Counted from the first letter of the stretch, positions 37,477-46,649 are shown. The stretch: DNA of 55,613 nucleotides from Zetaproteobacteria bacterium CG_4_9_14_3_um_filter_54_145 (GCA_002791575.1 PFXI01000064.1:1-55613); one strand, 5' to 3'. Translations and numbers: made by a program. Notes: generated by a model not told the origin, from the sequence alone.

Positions 37477-38106
37477 ATGAATTCTCTTGTTTATCTCCGC
37501 CGTATGATCATCAACCAGAAAGCTGCACGGTTGGATTATACGAAGGGCTCAGTAACCAAAAGCATCTACTATGAGCGTGCCGGCTTTGAAGGCTCTCACC
37601 GGGATGTGACTGAAAAACTGCGTGAAGTATTCGAGGCGGACTCTGTCAATGTTGTTACCAGCACCGATCTTGAGTTTCTTTCCAGTAAACGTGTATTTGC
37701 GCCGCAGGCGATCTCATCGGCGCTCGCAGGTTACACCTTCAATGCGGAGATGCGGGCTGCCCTGCTTAGCTTTACCATGCGGCTGCCCCCGCTGATTGTC
37801 CGGCTCTATCCCATGCAGCGCTATGCTTTTCAGGATAATTCGGCCTATATGAAAATGCACATGCAGTATCAGCACAACGGTTCCTTACGCATGCAGAATT
37901 ATGTGTCACAGGCGGAAAATACGCGCGATGAAATCATTCGCCTCAGGGTAATGATGGCCACCTATATCCTTGGCCTGATCGCACCGATCAATGCCGGCTC
38001 CAGAAATGAACTGAAGAGCCATCAGGAAACACAGCGCATGCGGCAACCGCAGAAAAAGAAAACATCCATTCTAAGTCGCATTATCAGCAGAATCAGGGGC
38101 CTGTGA
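37477..38106 (+). CDS. Unrecognised 209-residue protein paired with a GTPase
   Basis: I do not recognise it. It is mixed alpha/beta, without membrane helices. A middle part rich in Met, Tyr and Arg (RLPPLIVRLYPMQRYAF, MKMHMQYQHNG) is followed by a basic C-terminus (RQPQKKKTSILSRIISRIR) that could be an amphipathic membrane-binding helix. GAAAGAGGG precedes ATG 37477. The stop overlaps the GTG two codons before the GTPase ATG, so the two are translated together. A role as GTPase partner or effector is inferred from position only. Confidence 0.65.
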   Translation: MNSLVYLRRMIINQKAARLDYTKGSVTKSIYYERAGFEGSHRDVTEKLREVFEADSVNVVTSTDLEFLSSKRVFAPQAISSALAGYTFNAEMRAALLSFTMRLPPLIVRLYPMQRYAFQDNSAYMKMHMQYQHNGSLRMQNYVSQAENTRDEIIRLRVMMATYILGLIAPINAGSRNELKSHQETQRMRQPQKKKTSILSRIISRIRGL

Positions 38107-38108
38107 TC

Positions 38109-38696
38109 ATGACAGAAGAGAAACAGATAGTTAAACTGGTTATTACCGGGCCGGTGAATGCCGGTAAAACCACGATGGTTCAAAACCTCAGTGATACACA
38201 GATTGCCGCCACGGATGTAGCTGCGACCGATTCGGTTTCCCAGCTCAAGGCCATGACCACGGTCGGTCTGGATTTCGGTATACTCAAGATTGATGATACA
38301 CTGGAGATGCACCTGTTCGGGACTCCGGGACAGGCACGTTTCAACTTTATGTGGAAAATCCTCTCCAAGGGAGCCATCGGCGCCATCTTCCTTGTCGACA
38401 GCACCTGTGATGAATCGCTGCTGGAGATGAAAAAGATGTTCGAGTACTTCTCCGAGCATGTTGACTTGCCCGTTGTTGTCGGTGCAACCAAGCAGGATCT
38501 GCCCGGGGCAAAAACGCCGGATGAAATTGCCGCCCTGCTGGATCTCGGCGACACTATGGTGATACCTGTCGATGCACGTGTAAAAGAGGGCAGTAAAATG
38601 TTAGCCCTGACACTGCTTGGTAATGCTCTGGTTGAGGCACAGGCTGATGAGGAAGATTTTGACGATGATGATTACGATTATGATGAACTGTTCTGA
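38109..38696 (+). CDS. MglA-like small Ras-type GTPase with acidic tail
   Basis: 195 residues. G1 is GPVNAGKTT (14-22), G2 Thr lies around 50-51 (MTTVGLDFG), G3 is LFGTPGQARF (Gly replaces the usual Asp of DxxG, as in bacterial GTPases of the COG2229/MglA group), G4 is TKQD (127-130), and G5 lies near VIPVDAR. The last 18 residues are almost all acidic or Tyr (EEDFDDDDYDYDELF). Roadblock proteins are the known regulators of this GTPase class. It may set polarity or switch motility. GTG 38103 is an alternative start. Confidence 0.92.
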   Translation: MTEEKQIVKLVITGPVNAGKTTMVQNLSDTQIAATDVAATDSVSQLKAMTTVGLDFGILKIDDTLEMHLFGTPGQARFNFMWKILSKGAIGAIFLVDSTCDESLLEMKKMFEYFSEHVDLPVVVGATKQDLPGAKTPDEIAALLDLGDTMVIPVDARVKEGSKMLALTLLGNALVEAQADEEDFDDDDYDYDELF

Positions 38697-38728
38697 GTAT
38701 GGAACAAATCCTTTGACTGATAGCCGAT

Positions 38729-40096
38729 TTGCGTAAACGATCAGAATCATTGCATATCAAGCCTCATTGTCATTACAGGCATAATCTCTACCGCCTTGCT
38801 GCCACCTCCCTGCTGCTGCTATCCGCCTGTTCACATATCCCCGGACAGTCGGTGGCGGATCGATCAACTGTGGCCGATGACAGATTGCAATTTCAGCATA
38901 TGCAGAACGACAGCGGTGCAGTAATACCAGCGGATAGTCTGCAACCTCTATCTACGGAACTGCGATCAACCACTGCGCTAAGCGATCCCCTGCTTGCCGG
39001 ATTGAAGCGCGCAGATATCGACCGGGCCAAATTACTGGCTAAACGAAATTACCTGCGTAGCTGGGACGCCATTAGCGAGAGATCACTTTACGTCCGCCAG
39101 CGCATGCTCGACACCCTGATCCGGCTGGATGCACCGCTCTCTCTGCAGGTTATTCCGGCGGTCGAATCAACCTATGATCCATACGCTATATCGCATTCAG
39201 GTGCGCTTGGACTATGGCAGCTGATGCCACGCACCGCGAATGGGCTCGGCGTCCATTCCGACAAAAAAACAAACGGCAGCCGATCCATTGAGGCATCAAC
39301 AGAAGCCGCTGTCAGCTATCTGCTGCAGCTGCATCAGCGTTTTGACAGCTGGCCGCTGGCTTTTGCCGCCTACAATCTTGGTCCCAATGCAGTAGGAAAA
39401 CGCCTGCGCAAACAGCCCTGGAGCAACGGCGACGGGCTCGAAACGATGCCCATTCCGGCGTCAACACGTCTGTATGTTCAGCATATTATTGGTCTGATTG
39501 CGCTGACCCAGGAGCATACATTTATCTTCCCTGAACCGGTGAAAACCCGCACACTGGAATTAAGTACTCCGGTAGATATTCACCGTCTGGCCAAACTGAG
39601 CAACATGAGTGAAAATGATATTTTTCGCTACAATCCATGCCTGAATCAGGCGCAATATCTGAGAAAATCGGTCACCATCCATGTGGCTGAATCGCACTAT
39701 CAGCTGGTTGCCGACAACATGGGCCATGCCGGGCCACAGTATGTATTGAGAACGATCAGGCCGGGTGACACACTGTGGAACATCGCCCGCGATCAGCATA
39801 TCACTGTGGCCACGCTCAAAGAGCTGAATCCGGGCATCGGTAAATTGCTTCATATCGGTCTGCGCCTGAAGGTACCGGTCGGCAATCTGGCCAAGGCTGC
39901 CACCCATGCGAACCCGCTGCTTCCTACCAGTCAACGCCTGCGCTACACCGTTCGCCCGGGCGATTCACTGTGGCGCATCGCCCGGCGATTCGGCACCACC
40001 TCTAAAGCTATTTCGCGCTACAATGGCTTACCACACAATAGCACCATCAGAGCAGGAGACACCCTATGGGTCAGGGCAAGCAGCAGCCCAAGTTGA
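38729..40096 (+). CDS. mltD: Membrane-bound lytic murein transglycosylase D with two LysM domains
   Basis: About 455 residues. The lipoprotein signal (LAATSLLLLSACS) is followed by a lytic transglycosylase SLT domain, with catalytic Glu in IPAVESTYDPYAISHSG and conserved GLWQLMPRTA and AAYNLGPNAV. Two C-terminal LysM domains bind peptidoglycan (YVLRTIRPGDTLWNIAR and YTVRPGDSLWRIARRFG). I take TTG 38729 as the start because no ATG precedes the signal; TTG 38750 is also possible. The 3' end overlaps the next gene by 31 bases. Confidence 0.88.
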   Translation: MRKRSESLHIKPHCHYRHNLYRLAATSLLLLSACSHIPGQSVADRSTVADDRLQFQHMQNDSGAVIPADSLQPLSTELRSTTALSDPLLAGLKRADIDRAKLLAKRNYLRSWDAISERSLYVRQRMLDTLIRLDAPLSLQVIPAVESTYDPYAISHSGALGLWQLMPRTANGLGVHSDKKTNGSRSIEASTEAAVSYLLQLHQRFDSWPLAFAAYNLGPNAVGKRLRKQPWSNGDGLETMPIPASTRLYVQHIIGLIALTQEHTFIFPEPVKTRTLELSTPVDIHRLAKLSNMSENDIFRYNPCLNQAQYLRKSVTIHVAESHYQLVADNMGHAGPQYVLRTIRPGDTLWNIARDQHITVATLKELNPGIGKLLHIGLRLKVPVGNLAKAATHANPLLPTSQRLRYTVRPGDSLWRIARRFGTTSKAISRYNGLPHNSTIRAGDTLWVRASSSPS

Positions 40097-41745
40097 TTTC
40101 ACAAACGATTTTCCTGTGCATGATTGCCCTGCTTGTTTCCGCCTGCAGTGCGCCCGAAACCGATAGCAATACGACCCCAAGCCTGTTGGCTGCCGATATA
40201 CCGGCAACAGGTGACAGACTGGTCGACGCCAGCATTGGCGATGCCACTAATCTGATCCCGATGATCGCCGGCGATGCATCCAGCCACGCCATTGCCGGTC
40301 AGCTTTATCTCTCGCTGTTGAAATATGACAAGGATCTGAATCTAACCGGTCAACTGGCCAGGGCATGGGAAATATCCGCCGACAATAAAACCATCACCTT
40401 TCACCTGCGCCCCGACCTGAAATGGAGTGACGGCAAACCGTTCACCTCTGCCGACTGTGGCTTCACGCTGAAACTGATTCAGGATGAACATACCCAGAGC
40501 GCCTACAAGTCCGACTATGCGCTGGTTAACGGCTTTGACATGCCGGACAGACTCACCTTTGTCGTACACTATAATGAGCCGTTCTCACCGGCCCTGTCCT
40601 CGTGGTCTTCACTGGCCATCCTGCCGGAACACGTGTTTGCCGGAGAGGATATCATGCACAGCGATCTGTCACGCCACCCGCAGGCCACCATCGGCCCTTA
40701 CCAGCTGGCTGACTGGCAATCGCAGCAGTCTATTCTGATGCGGGCCAACCCGGACTATTTTGACGGACCGGTGTGGATCAGCGAGCGCCTGACCCGGATT
40801 ATTCCCGACAGAGCCACCCAGTTTCTCGAACTCTCAGCCGGCAGAATCGATTCCGTCGGGCTGACACCGATCCAGTACCAGCGCCTGTTTATGCAACGGG
40901 AATCACTGAAAAAAAACTACAACCGCTACAAGTACCTCGATTTTGTTTACACCTATCTCGGCTTTAACCTCAAGCGCAAACCGTTTGACGATCAGCGCGT
41001 GCGCGAAGCCATCGCCTATGCCGTCGACCGCCAGGAGATTCTCGATGGCGTACAGCTGGGTCTCGGCGAAACAATCGCCAGCCCCTACAAACCGGGCACC
41101 TACTGGGTAAATAACAAGCTCAAACCGCGTCCGCATGATGAGAACAAGGCCCGCCAACTGCTGGCAGAAGCCGGCTGGCAGGACTCCAATGGCGATGGCC
41201 TCCTCGACAAGGATGGTAAATCGCTGAGCTTCACCATCCTGACCAATAACGGCAACAAGCAGCGCGCCGATGCCGCCACCATCATGCAGCAACGGCTAAA
41301 GAAGGTGGGCATAGCCGTCAATATTCGACTGGTTGAGTGGTCGGCATTCATCGAAAACTTTATCAACAAGCGTCAGTTCGATGCCGTCATACTCGGCTGG
41401 TCATTATCGCCCGATCCCGATCAGTACACGATCTGGCACTCATCACAGACAGGCGCCCGTCAGTTCAACTTCCTCTCCTATCATAACGACAAGGTGGATG
41501 CGGCACTGGATGCGGCACGCCGCACTTTTGATCGGGCAGAGCGCAAGCAATATTACGATCTCATGCAGGAGGAGATCTGGCGCGATGTGCCGATGGTTTT
41601 TCTCTTCGCCCCCTACTCACTGCCGGTGATGAGTAAACGCATCCACGGCATCAAACCCGCGCCTGCCGGCATCGGCTACAACAGCGAACAGTGGTATGTA
41701 CCCAAAGAGCTGCAGAAGTATCACGTCACGTCTATTTCCCCCTGA
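40066..41745 (+). CDS. Extracellular peptide-binding lipoprotein, OppA/DppA family
   Basis: 559 residues, family 5 solute-binding protein. The lipoprotein signal (IALLVSACS) is followed by typical segments (DGKPFTSADCGFTLKLI, RVREAIAYAVDRQEIL, AGWQDSNGDGLLDKDGKSLSF). ATG 40066 has AGGAG seven bases upstream and lies inside the mltD end. There are no permease or ATPase genes here, so it is an orphan binding protein that may use a shared transporter or act in envelope or peptidoglycan-peptide recycling with MltD. It converges with znuB and overlaps it by 25 bases. Confidence 0.9.
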   Translation: MGQGKQQPKLISQTIFLCMIALLVSACSAPETDSNTTPSLLAADIPATGDRLVDASIGDATNLIPMIAGDASSHAIAGQLYLSLLKYDKDLNLTGQLARAWEISADNKTITFHLRPDLKWSDGKPFTSADCGFTLKLIQDEHTQSAYKSDYALVNGFDMPDRLTFVVHYNEPFSPALSSWSSLAILPEHVFAGEDIMHSDLSRHPQATIGPYQLADWQSQQSILMRANPDYFDGPVWISERLTRIIPDRATQFLELSAGRIDSVGLTPIQYQRLFMQRESLKKNYNRYKYLDFVYTYLGFNLKRKPFDDQRVREAIAYAVDRQEILDGVQLGLGETIASPYKPGTYWVNNKLKPRPHDENKARQLLAEAGWQDSNGDGLLDKDGKSLSFTILTNNGNKQRADAATIMQQRLKKVGIAVNIRLVEWSAFIENFINKRQFDAVILGWSLSPDPDQYTIWHSSQTGARQFNFLSYHNDKVDAALDAARRTFDRAERKQYYDLMQEEIWRDVPMVFLFAPYSLPVMSKRIHGIKPAPAGIGYNSEQWYVPKELQKYHVTSISP

Positions 41746-42494
41746 GTGGATCTCCGGGCAGACATGCTCAGCACCAGCACGGCAACAGCCGCCATGCTCC
41801 AGACCACAACGGCACCGGTTGGAAAATCATACAGAAATGAAATGGCTAGACCGGACACATAAGCTGCAAAACCGGTCATATAGGCTGCAAGCAGCTGAAA
41901 GTGCGGCGTGATGTTGCGCACGGCAAGTGCGGGAATAATCAGCGTGGCAAAAACCAGATAGACACCTACCATCTGCACGGATGCCGTCACTGCCATGGCA
42001 AACAGCAGATAAAATCCGCTACTACCCAGTTTTTGCCTGTAGCCGAACCAGACCAGCAGAATCAGGGCATAGAGTGCGGCCGTATAGAGCAACTGATCGC
42101 TGCCTACCCATAGAATCTGGCCGACCAGCAGATCCTTTAGCTGCTCACCGCCGTGTGGGTTACCGCTGAGCAGCAGAATACTGCCGCTGGATGCCAGTAC
42201 AAAGGCAATGCCTATCAGCGCTTCCAGCACATCCGGCCACCTCTTTTCGCACATATTGAACAGCAGTGCCGCAGTAAGAGCCGAGATACAGGCAGCAAGC
42301 TGGCCGCCCCAACCGCCGGCGTCGAGCCCTGCAAACTGGGCCGCAATCACCCCCATACCGGCAATCTGGGCAATGGCGATATCGATAAAAATAATACCGC
42401 GCGCCAGTACCACCCGCCCCAGCGGCACATGCGTGGATAAAACCAGCATGCCCGCTAAAAGCGCAGGCCAGAGTATACTCAAATACGTTTCCAT
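41721..42494 (-). CDS. znuB: Zinc/manganese ABC transporter permease, ZnuB-like
   Basis: 257 residues with about eight membrane helices and the ABC-3 family signatures FIDIAIAQIAGMGVI and VRNITPHFQLLAAYMTG. Its start overlaps the znuA stop by one base (TGATG). The ATPase partner ZnuC is not encoded in this locus. Confidence 0.88.
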   Translation of the reverse strand: METYLSILWPALLAGMLVLSTHVPLGRVVLARGIIFIDIAIAQIAGMGVIAAQFAGLDAGGWGGQLAACISALTAALLFNMCEKRWPDVLEALIGIAFVLASSGSILLLSGNPHGGEQLKDLLVGQILWVGSDQLLYTAALYALILLVWFGYRQKLGSSGFYLLFAMAVTASVQMVGVYLVFATLIIPALAVRNITPHFQLLAAYMTGFAAYVSGLAISFLYDFPTGAVVVWSMAAVAVLVLSMSARRSTQGEIDVT

Positions 42495-43408
42495 CAGTGA
42501 CCGGATGCTTTGAGCAATCGCTCGATGGTATCGTCATAAAGAGCGAACAGATCTTCTGACTGATCATTACCTCCGACGGTAAACGGCAGCTCTACCAGCG
42601 GTATATGCAACCGTTTTGCCAGCCATGCGGAAGCCTGTGCGCTCTGATAGGTGGCATAGATCACCATCACCGCCGCATCCGCCTGTTGATGCTCTACCAG
42701 TATGGACAGATATGACGGGCTCGGCTCAATGCCCGGTAACGGCTCAATGGTCGCGACCTGCTGCATGGACAACCAGTTCAACATATAGCTCCAGCCCTTG
42801 TGATAACCTATCAGCTTTAGCCCGTGCAGCGGTGCAGCCATTTTCTGCCAGCGATCCAGCGCTTCGTGCCAGCGCCGGCTGAAATCCTGATAGCGGCGTT
42901 GATAACCCGCCGCATGCTCCGGGTCCAGCTGCTGAAAGCGGCTGTTCAGTGCCTCGGCCACCAACAGCATATTGCGCGCATCACTCTGAATATGCGGATT
43001 ACCGCCGGGATGAACATCTCCTTGCGAGCGATCAACCAGAGCCGGTGCATCCAGCAACCTCACATATGAGGCCGCCTCAAAATAACCGGGATGTCCAGGC
43101 TGCACATCCGCATTGGCACTCTGACGCAGTAGCACCGGCAACCAGCCGATCTCCAGCTGCGCGCCTGTGGCAATCACCAGTGCACTACCGCGTACCCGGG
43201 CAATCAGGCTGGGGCGTGCCTGAATATGGTGAGGATCCTGCAGTGCGGAAGTGGCTGTATAGACATCCACCTGATCACCACCCAACTCTTCAGCCAGCGC
43301 TCCCCACTCGGGCTCACAGGCAAAAACACGTAGCGCCGCATGCGCAGGCAGCACCGCACCGGTCAACATCACGGTCAATAAAAACAGCTTTATGAACAGT
43401 TTCATCAT
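42494..43408 (-). CDS. znuA: Zinc ABC transporter substrate-binding protein, ZnuA-like
   Basis: 304 residues with a signal peptide (LFLLTVMLTGAVLPAHAA), and the fold of cluster A-I metal-binding proteins. Ligand candidates are His in DPHHIQARPS, GGNPHIQSD and YHKGWSYM; the conserved EPLPGIEPSPSYL turn is present. The acidic His-rich loop of many ZnuA proteins is absent. It captures zinc in the periplasm and delivers it to ZnuB. It follows a histidine-containing outer-membrane barrel gene by 25 bases. Confidence 0.9.
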   Translation of the reverse strand: MMKLFIKLFLLTVMLTGAVLPAHAALRVFACEPEWGALAEELGGDQVDVYTATSALQDPHHIQARPSLIARVRGSALVIATGAQLEIGWLPVLLRQSANADVQPGHPGYFEAASYVRLLDAPALVDRSQGDVHPGGNPHIQSDARNMLLVAEALNSRFQQLDPEHAAGYQRRYQDFSRRWHEALDRWQKMAAPLHGLKLIGYHKGWSYMLNWLSMQQVATIEPLPGIEPSPSYLSILVEHQQADAAVMVIYATYQSAQASAWLAKRLHIPLVELPFTVGGNDQSEDLFALYDDTIERLLKASGH

Positions 43409-43433
43409 CTCTCCTTTTCGATCTATTTTTTAT

Positions 43434-44765
43434 TTAATACTGATGGGCGCCGTGGGCGCCGATCAGCATGATGTACTGTAAACCCAGCTGGTAATCGGTA
43501 AGCGCCTGACTTTTATCCCGGCTGACCTGCAAACGGAAGCGGCTGAATTCACTATGTGTATAACCCAGCACAATACTGGTGCGATTCGGACGCAGCGCGG
43601 CACTGTCCAGTACGCCACCCGGCACCAGAGCCGCTCCTCTGTTGGCGGCAAATACCAGCGAGTGCCGCAGGCCGATATTCCAACCGTGCACGGGCTGAAA
43701 TACCGCCTCGGCATAACCGCCCCATTGGCGCGACTGGTAAGACAAGGTATTGAATGCTCCGCCCTGCCTCTGGCCGAACAGCTCCATCTGAAATTTGAAA
43801 TGCTGATCCACCGGATTGCCATTGGGTGCCCACTTCCACACCAGATCCGCGATGGCAAGTCTACTGCTGCCATCGAATGTACCGGTCACAGCCCCGGTAT
43901 TATCAAAGCTGCTACGACCCAGCGAGGTAGTATTTAGCCACGAGAAGCCAGCCAGCCAGCTATGACTGAAACCGACATCCCCCCCGGCATGGGCAAACAG
44001 ATCCCATGAGCCGGTACCGCGCCGGGCGGCACCACCGCCTGGAAAGCGATCACCACGCAGCAGTTCAGCACCAAACTCCATGAATGTATCTGTAGGCGCC
44101 AACCAGCGCGCCTGTAGACCATCACCGGCAAAAATCGTATTCAGAAACACCCTGTTCGCCAGCGAGCGATCAATAAAATCATCATGATGCGGATGAAAGT
44201 GATTGATATAACCAATGTCCGAGAAAAATCTACCGCCCTTCAACGTCACTCCGCCGGGCAGAGACAGCGTCTGAACATAGGCTTCCTCAACATTGATACC
44301 ACCGGCCGCAGGCAGCGAAAGGGTTGTGCTGGCGTAAAAGCTGTTATCAACATTGGCCGCCAGATTCAGTTCCGATTCGTTCAGTGACAATCCGCGATCG
44401 GCCAGGGCCGCGCCATCTCCAAGCGCAAAACCGGGCACCGCGAACAGTGCAGGGTCACGACTGGACGCATAATAACCGCCGTTCAAAATAAAACTGATCT
44501 GCGGATTGAACACATTGGCATCCGCACGGCTATTGCTCTCTGGTTGTGCTGGTTGCGCTACCGATTCGGCTACAACGGTTTCCGCCTGCCTGTTGCTTTC
44601 TGCTGCTGCCTGGGTCGCAACAGCAGCCTCCAGCCGTTCAATCTGTTGTTGCATCTGCTGCAACTGTATTTTCAATTGTTTCAGTTCATCCAGGGGCTCT
44701 GCCTGCGCTATCGGCGTGGCAAGCATCAGGCATGGCAAAAGCCATGCAGTAAGTCTGTTTTGCAT
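43434..44765 (-). CDS. Outer-membrane barrel protein, probable zinc uptake
   Basis: 443 residues with a signal peptide (AWLLPCLMLATPIAQA), a short coiled coil (LKIQLQQMQQQIERLEAAV) and a beta-barrel of roughly sixteen strands. The coiled-coil-plus-barrel plan occurs in trimeric porins. A striking His cluster (INHFHPHHDDFID, around residues 187-199) probably lines an entry loop and could hold zinc; the C-terminus is HGAHQY. It belongs to the group often named zinc-regulated outer-membrane receptor and sits directly upstream of znuA and znuB. GGAGATATT precedes the ATG at 44765. Confidence 0.8.
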   Translation of the reverse strand: MQNRLTAWLLPCLMLATPIAQAEPLDELKQLKIQLQQMQQQIERLEAAVATQAAAESNRQAETVVAESVAQPAQPESNSRADANVFNPQISFILNGGYYASSRDPALFAVPGFALGDGAALADRGLSLNESELNLAANVDNSFYASTTLSLPAAGGINVEEAYVQTLSLPGGVTLKGGRFFSDIGYINHFHPHHDDFIDRSLANRVFLNTIFAGDGLQARWLAPTDTFMEFGAELLRGDRFPGGGAARRGTGSWDLFAHAGGDVGFSHSWLAGFSWLNTTSLGRSSFDNTGAVTGTFDGSSRLAIADLVWKWAPNGNPVDQHFKFQMELFGQRQGGAFNTLSYQSRQWGGYAEAVFQPVHGWNIGLRHSLVFAANRGAALVPGGVLDSAALRPNRTSIVLGYTHSEFSRFRLQVSRDKSQALTDYQLGLQYIMLIGAHGAHQY

Positions 44766-44879
44766 TGAATATCTCCGGTTTTTTCAAGCTTGATCCGGGA
44801 GACTGTCCGCATCAGGTGAAGCGAAAGGCGAACCACACACCTCTGGCTATAAACAGAGGTATGCCGTCGAAAGAGGCTC

Positions 44880-44916
44880 ATCAATATATCGATATTGATC
44901 CATGAACGTATGTTCA
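44880..44916. promoter_or_regulatory. Two palindromic operator candidates before the zinc barrel gene
   Basis: ATCAATAT-ATCG-ATATTGAT (44880-44899) and TGAAC-GTAT-GTTCA (44903-44916) are perfect palindromes four bases apart. The second matches the core of ArsR/SmtB-family operators, which respond to zinc and related metals. They sit about 115-150 bases upstream of the zinc-barrel start. No regulator gene lies in the window. Confidence 0.55.
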
Positions 44917-45002
44917 AGGCCACCCTGTCGCTTCATAAGCTCACCATCAGTCGAACAGACATCTGGATACGTTGGGTTGTTATGATGGAAGAGTTGAAAA
45001 AC

Positions 45003-45302
45003 TCAGGAGTAAGGCGGTGCGCGGATCGATGCAATCCGGGCTGCGGCGGATGTGCAATCCCGCTCGCTCTGCAGCGGCTGACGATCAGAGATAATGGCAG
45101 GAGAGAGCAGTGATGACATCGCCACAGTCAGTGGCCCGTTTCCTACAGCTGTTTCCAGCGAGCAGACGTTACATGCACCTGTCTGTGTCAGGCCATCCTG
45201 ATGCTGATGCAGATCAACAACCGCCCACATGCTGCCTGCCACTGCCAGGATGGCCATGATAAAGCGCAGGCGCTGCATGGCAGCCATGTTGAACGTGAAC
45301 AT
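45003..45302 (-). CDS. Small metal-binding protein, probable zinc-uptake chaperone
   Basis: About 99 residues with one N-terminal hydrophobic segment (RLRFIMAILAVAGSMWAVV), then HQHQ and Cys-x-x-Cys (CNVCSLET), and a Ser/Leu-rich tail. The plan resembles the small proteins named ABC-type zinc-uptake chaperone found with znu genes. ATG 45302 follows GGAGG at nine bases. It lies 48 bases after the porin gene and upstream of the barrel gene. Confidence 0.65.
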   Translation of the reverse strand: MFTFNMAAMQRLRFIMAILAVAGSMWAVVDLHQHQDGLTQTGACNVCSLETAVGNGPLTVAMSSLLSPAIISDRQPLQSERDCTSAAARIASIRAPPYS

Positions 45303-45350
45303 GGCGCGCATCCTCCGGCCGGTCACCCGAATTGCAAGATTAAAATCATC

Positions 45351-46493
45351 TTATAACTGCAGTGTGAACCGTAACAGACCGACTCTGGCGCTACGCACCA
45401 TGGCATCTCCACCGGGATTATCTATCCATTGCAACGAAGGTTGCAGGGAGAGCCATGGGGTAAGCACCAGACTATAGGTTAGCTCAAGCGTGGTTTCTGC
45501 ATCCAGATGCGTGTCGGCGCGGGCTACTGCCAGCCCCAGCACATCCTCATCGCGACCCGGAATAGGCGCCTGCAGATGCAGGCCGCCACCGGCATAACGA
45601 ATATTACTATTACGGTCGGCAGGCACCCAACCATACTGGAGAAACAGTCCCAGTTTACCGCTACCATCGAATTCGAACAGTGGCTGATCGATGGTGCCGT
45701 AGACGCCGTAATCGCCTGAAAAACTGCGCCCGGCATACAGTCGATCGGCGCTATGCCGCCAACAACCGAGTTTATAAGCGGCGCCGCCTGTCATCACATA
45801 TCCAGCTTCGGCAATCATCATCCGTCCTTCTGCACGTCTGATCGCACGTGTTGCAGTATCGCCATCGTAGACAGCCGCCTGCATATAAACCTGCTCAGAT
45901 GGCTGCACGCGCAGACGTAATCCCAGCCCGGGCCGGGGGAAAATCGAGGCCGTTACATTGCCCGATATATCCGGTCCGATACCAAAAGATGAGTTTAGAA
46001 ACAGATTGCCGTATTCAGTAATATAAAATTCGGCATTCAAATCATGCAAGCCTGCAAGCAAAGAGAGGCGACCACCCAGCCACTGCTGCTCATACCATGC
46101 TTGATAGACGATAAACTGATCAGCAGCCTCAATATTACTAACCGTATGCAAATCACCGATCAGAGAAGCACTTGGCAGAGCGCCGTGATTGCGCAAGCCA
46201 TAAACCAGCCATCGCCCCCCGTGCCAAAGGCCGAGCTTGTCACTATCTGCCGTCAGCTGCAGATCCAGATTATCATGATAGACGGAGCCGGAACGATTGA
46301 ATACACCGCCCGAGAAATTACGCACCATCTCACCGGTGTAGGTCAGCTCGATATTGATCCCCTGGTCTTGCAGCGAATCACGCAGCCCGCCCCAGGAGCC
46401 GCTCACAGCGTCACGCTCAAGCCAGTTGACGGCGAAAGCGTCCAGCGGCAGCACGATCATATACAAGAGTAATAACACTATCCCTGAGCGCAT
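45351..46493 (-). CDS. Carbohydrate-selective porin, OprB family
   Basis: About 380 residues: a signal peptide (VLLLLYMIVLPLDAFA), the OprB entry motif (SGSWGGLRDSLQDQGINIELTYTG-like, around residues 35-50), then a repeated strand pattern ending in GLLRFTLQL. ATG 46493 follows GGGGAGGG. OprB porins let sugars through, but relatives near znu genes may serve metals. It heads the run that leads into the chaperone, barrel, znuA and znuB, and diverges from Roadblock protein F. Confidence 0.8.
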   Translation of the reverse strand: MRSGIVLLLLYMIVLPLDAFAVNWLERDAVSGSWGGLRDSLQDQGINIELTYTGEMVRNFSGGVFNRSGSVYHDNLDLQLTADSDKLGLWHGGRWLVYGLRNHGALPSASLIGDLHTVSNIEAADQFIVYQAWYEQQWLGGRLSLLAGLHDLNAEFYITEYGNLFLNSSFGIGPDISGNVTASIFPRPGLGLRLRVQPSEQVYMQAAVYDGDTATRAIRRAEGRMMIAEAGYVMTGGAAYKLGCWRHSADRLYAGRSFSGDYGVYGTIDQPLFEFDGSGKLGLFLQYGWVPADRNSNIRYAGGGLHLQAPIPGRDEDVLGLAVARADTHLDAETTLELTYSLVLTPWLSLQPSLQWIDNPGGDAMVRSARVGLLRFTLQL

Positions 46494-46649
46494 CAGCCCT
46501 CCCCTGTGGAAGCTGCATGTTTGCCGGTTCATACAGACATGTACAATGTTTATGCCATTTTTTCAGCCACCACGGTTGAATTCTTGAATTATATGATACC
46601 TGCTGCGAGAGTAGGTTTTCTATTTATTGCAGTGGCGTTGGAGGGTGTG

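Noticed and set aside
44895-45113. 72-codon plus-strand frame with several Cys
   Set aside because: It covers the palindromic operators and is antisense to the putative zinc chaperone, which has a better ribosome site and a family-like pattern.
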